Below are positions 62,917 through 64,000 of a stretch of DNA of 64,000 bases, in pieces. The stretch is taken from positions 248,001 through 312,000 of the forward strand of contig NZ_CP109132.1 of the NCBI RefSeq assembly GCF_035918015.1, given 5' to 3'. The DNA comes from Streptomyces sp. NBC_01754 (GTDB taxonomy: Bacteria > Actinomycetota > Actinomycetes > Streptomycetales > Streptomycetaceae). The notes beneath the pieces are model-generated. The model made no database searches. It was not told where the DNA came from and worked only from the letters and a program-made list of their open reading frames with translations. Position 1 is the first letter of the stretch. The number at the start of each line of letters is the position of its first letter. Both the position numbers and the translations under genes were made by a program.

Positions 62917-64000
62917 TCAGAGGCGGCGGTTCTGGACGACGAGCCTTTCGAGGTCCGGGATGATGTCGCTGGGACTGGGCATGGCGAGCCACTCGCTGCG
63001 CAGATTGACCGCGGCGTGGTGGTAGGCGGGGTCGTGGGCGGTGCGCCAGATCAGCTCGCGGATCTCCTCGACGGACTGTGCGCGGTGGTCGAGCCGGCCG
63101 CCCACGCCCTTGGCGATGACGAACTCCGACACCGGGGTCGCCTCGATCTTCTTGGCCGGGAGTTCCCAGTGCGTGCCGGTGGCCGTCTCCTCGCGGATGC
63201 CCGCCTCGTAGCCGTTGCGGTAGGTACCGGTGCGCAGTTCGTCCGGTTCGTCGTCGACGAGCTTCAGCAGCACCGACTCGTCCTTGATGTCGCAGACGAG
63301 CTGGGGGACCTGGAAGGCGACGGCGGAGGCGTAGGTGCCGTTGCCGCCGTGGTGGATGAGGGTCGAGCAGGTCGGCATCAGTGCGGGCAGCGGTACCCAG
63401 TCGAAGGTGCGCACGTTGCTCGGTACCTTGTCGACGTCGGCGAGTTGCATCTTGTCGAGGGTGGCGATGAACTCGATGTCGTCCAGGCCCTCGCACGCCT
63501 TGAGGATCTTCGGTGCTCGGTCCCAGTCACCGGGTATGAACCGGCGGACGGATTCGCCGAGCGACAGCGCGACCCGGCGCGTGCCACGCCGCCCGCAGCA
63601 GTCGCAGCGGGTCCCCTCGGGCCGCTCGTGCAGCCAGCTGGAGGACACCTGCGGGTCCACGTAGGGGACCTGGCGCATGGCCAGCTTCTTCGTGCTGGTC
63701 GGCAGGCGGAAGTCCTGGAACATCGGGTCGACGGTCCACTGCCCGACGAGCAGTTCCTGGTCGACCTCCAGCCCGTACTTCTCGGCCAGCGGCGCCAGCA
63801 GGGTCGCGATCGGGTTCTCGTCCAGGCCGGCGGCGCGCAGTGCGTCGGCGCTCTCGGCCAGCCGGTCCAGGGACCAGCCGAACTGGTCCTGGCTGATCAG
63901 CAGGCGGGCGTGGGCGGCGCCCGACACCTTGGCGGCGACGCCGCCGGCGGGGTGGGTGGGGTCCCAGAGGACCAGGTCGGGCTTCCAGATCTTGGCGAAC
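62917..64000 (-). CDS. EryCIII-like glycosyltransferase, C-terminal part
   Basis: The frame is open to the right edge, so the N-terminus is missing; about 360 residues are visible. It is a GT-B (GT1) enzyme of the EryCIII/DesVII group that moves deoxysugars onto polyketides. Shared features are DLVLWDPTHPAGGVAAKVSGAAHARLL, VALSLGES, EFIATLDKMQLADV and the donor-binding motif LIHHGGNGTYASAVAFQVPQL. Two oddities: a cysteine cluster TRCDCCGRRG just before VALSLGES, and about 45 extra residues after the donor motif compared with EryCIII. Many members of this group need a P450-like partner protein; none is in the window. No deoxysugar genes are visible either, so they should lie to the right. Confidence 0.92.
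   Translation of the reverse strand, partial: FAKIWKPDLVLWDPTHPAGGVAAKVSGAAHARLLISQDQFGWSLDRLAESADALRAAGLDENPIATLLAPLAEKYGLEVDQELLVGQWTVDPMFQDFRLPTSTKKLAMRQVPYVDPQVSSSWLHERPEGTRCDCCGRRGTRRVALSLGESVRRFIPGDWDRAPKILKACEGLDDIEFIATLDKMQLADVDKVPSNVRTFDWVPLPALMPTCSTLIHHGGNGTYASAVAFQVPQLVCDIKDESVLLKLVDDEPDELRTGTYRNGYEAGIREETATGTHWELPAKKIEATPVSEFVIAKGVGGRLDHRAQSVEEIRELIWRTAHDPAYHHAAVNLRSEWLAMPSPSDIIPDLERLVVQNRRL

Overview
The window is high-GC actinomycete DNA, most likely from a Streptomyces or close relative. The signs are strong G/C bias at third codon positions, GTG starts, a giant modular type I polyketide synthase (PKS), and rare TTA codons confined to one accessory gene. No rRNA, tRNA, CRISPR array, transposase or integrase was recognised.

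Region 1 (1-36.9 kb, PKS locus). The first gene is the 3' end of a PKS gene (AT-KR-ACP-docking). It overlaps by 11 bp a 9,830-residue PKS with six modules and no thioesterase. Predicted steps are: methylmalonyl/KR (end of the first gene), malonyl/KR, malonyl/DH-ER-KR, methylmalonyl/DH-ER-KR, then malonyl/KR three times. This gives a partly saturated chain with a run of 1,3-hydroxyls, as in polyol macrolides. The chain must pass to another PKS protein outside the window. After a hairpin, a convergent operon encodes a FabH-like KS III, a free ACP and a FabF-like KS. Divergent from it is an acyl-CoA carboxylase carboxyltransferase with Ala where propionyl-type enzymes have Asp. I infer that these four genes make an unusual acyl or alkylmalonyl unit. 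Their shared promoter region carries heptamers repeated every 11 bp, the spacing of SARP activator sites.

Region 2 (37-43 kb, accessory genes). A HEAT-repeat protein lies in an operon with a MerR regulator that is itself fused to HEAT repeats, behind a MerR-type operator. Next come a GNAT acetyltransferase, a frameshifted pseudogene, and a PLP-dependent threonine/serine dehydratase with a clear terminator.

Region 3 (42.5-48.5 kb, candidate polymorphic toxin locus). A 1,533-residue protein has an N-terminal motif typical of actinobacterial contractile-injection-associated effectors, a long helical region, a hydrophobic block and a C-terminal domain resembling a PD-(D/E)xK nuclease. It has three TTA codons and overlaps by 4 bp a likely immunity gene, which overlaps by 4 bp a third small gene.

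Region 4 (48.9-55.8 kb). An operon rbsK-rbsC-rbsB-rbsA-rbsD-deoC, followed by a GntR/UTRA regulator, forms an uptake and catabolic route for ribose or deoxyribose. A promoter overlapping ATGGACA repeats is visible upstream of rbsK. A TauE/SafE-family permease lies divergent.

Region 5 (57.6-64 kb, tailoring genes). Four SnoaL-like (SgcJ/EcaC-type) genes form a duplicated two-gene unit, two of them encoding identical proteins. They are followed by a DHA2-type MFS exporter, a flavin-dependent monooxygenase of the acyl-CoA dehydrogenase fold, and the C-terminal part of an EryCIII-like glycosyltransferase that runs off the right edge. These could be tailoring genes of the left-hand PKS or the edge of a second cluster; about 20 kb of unrelated genes separates the two.
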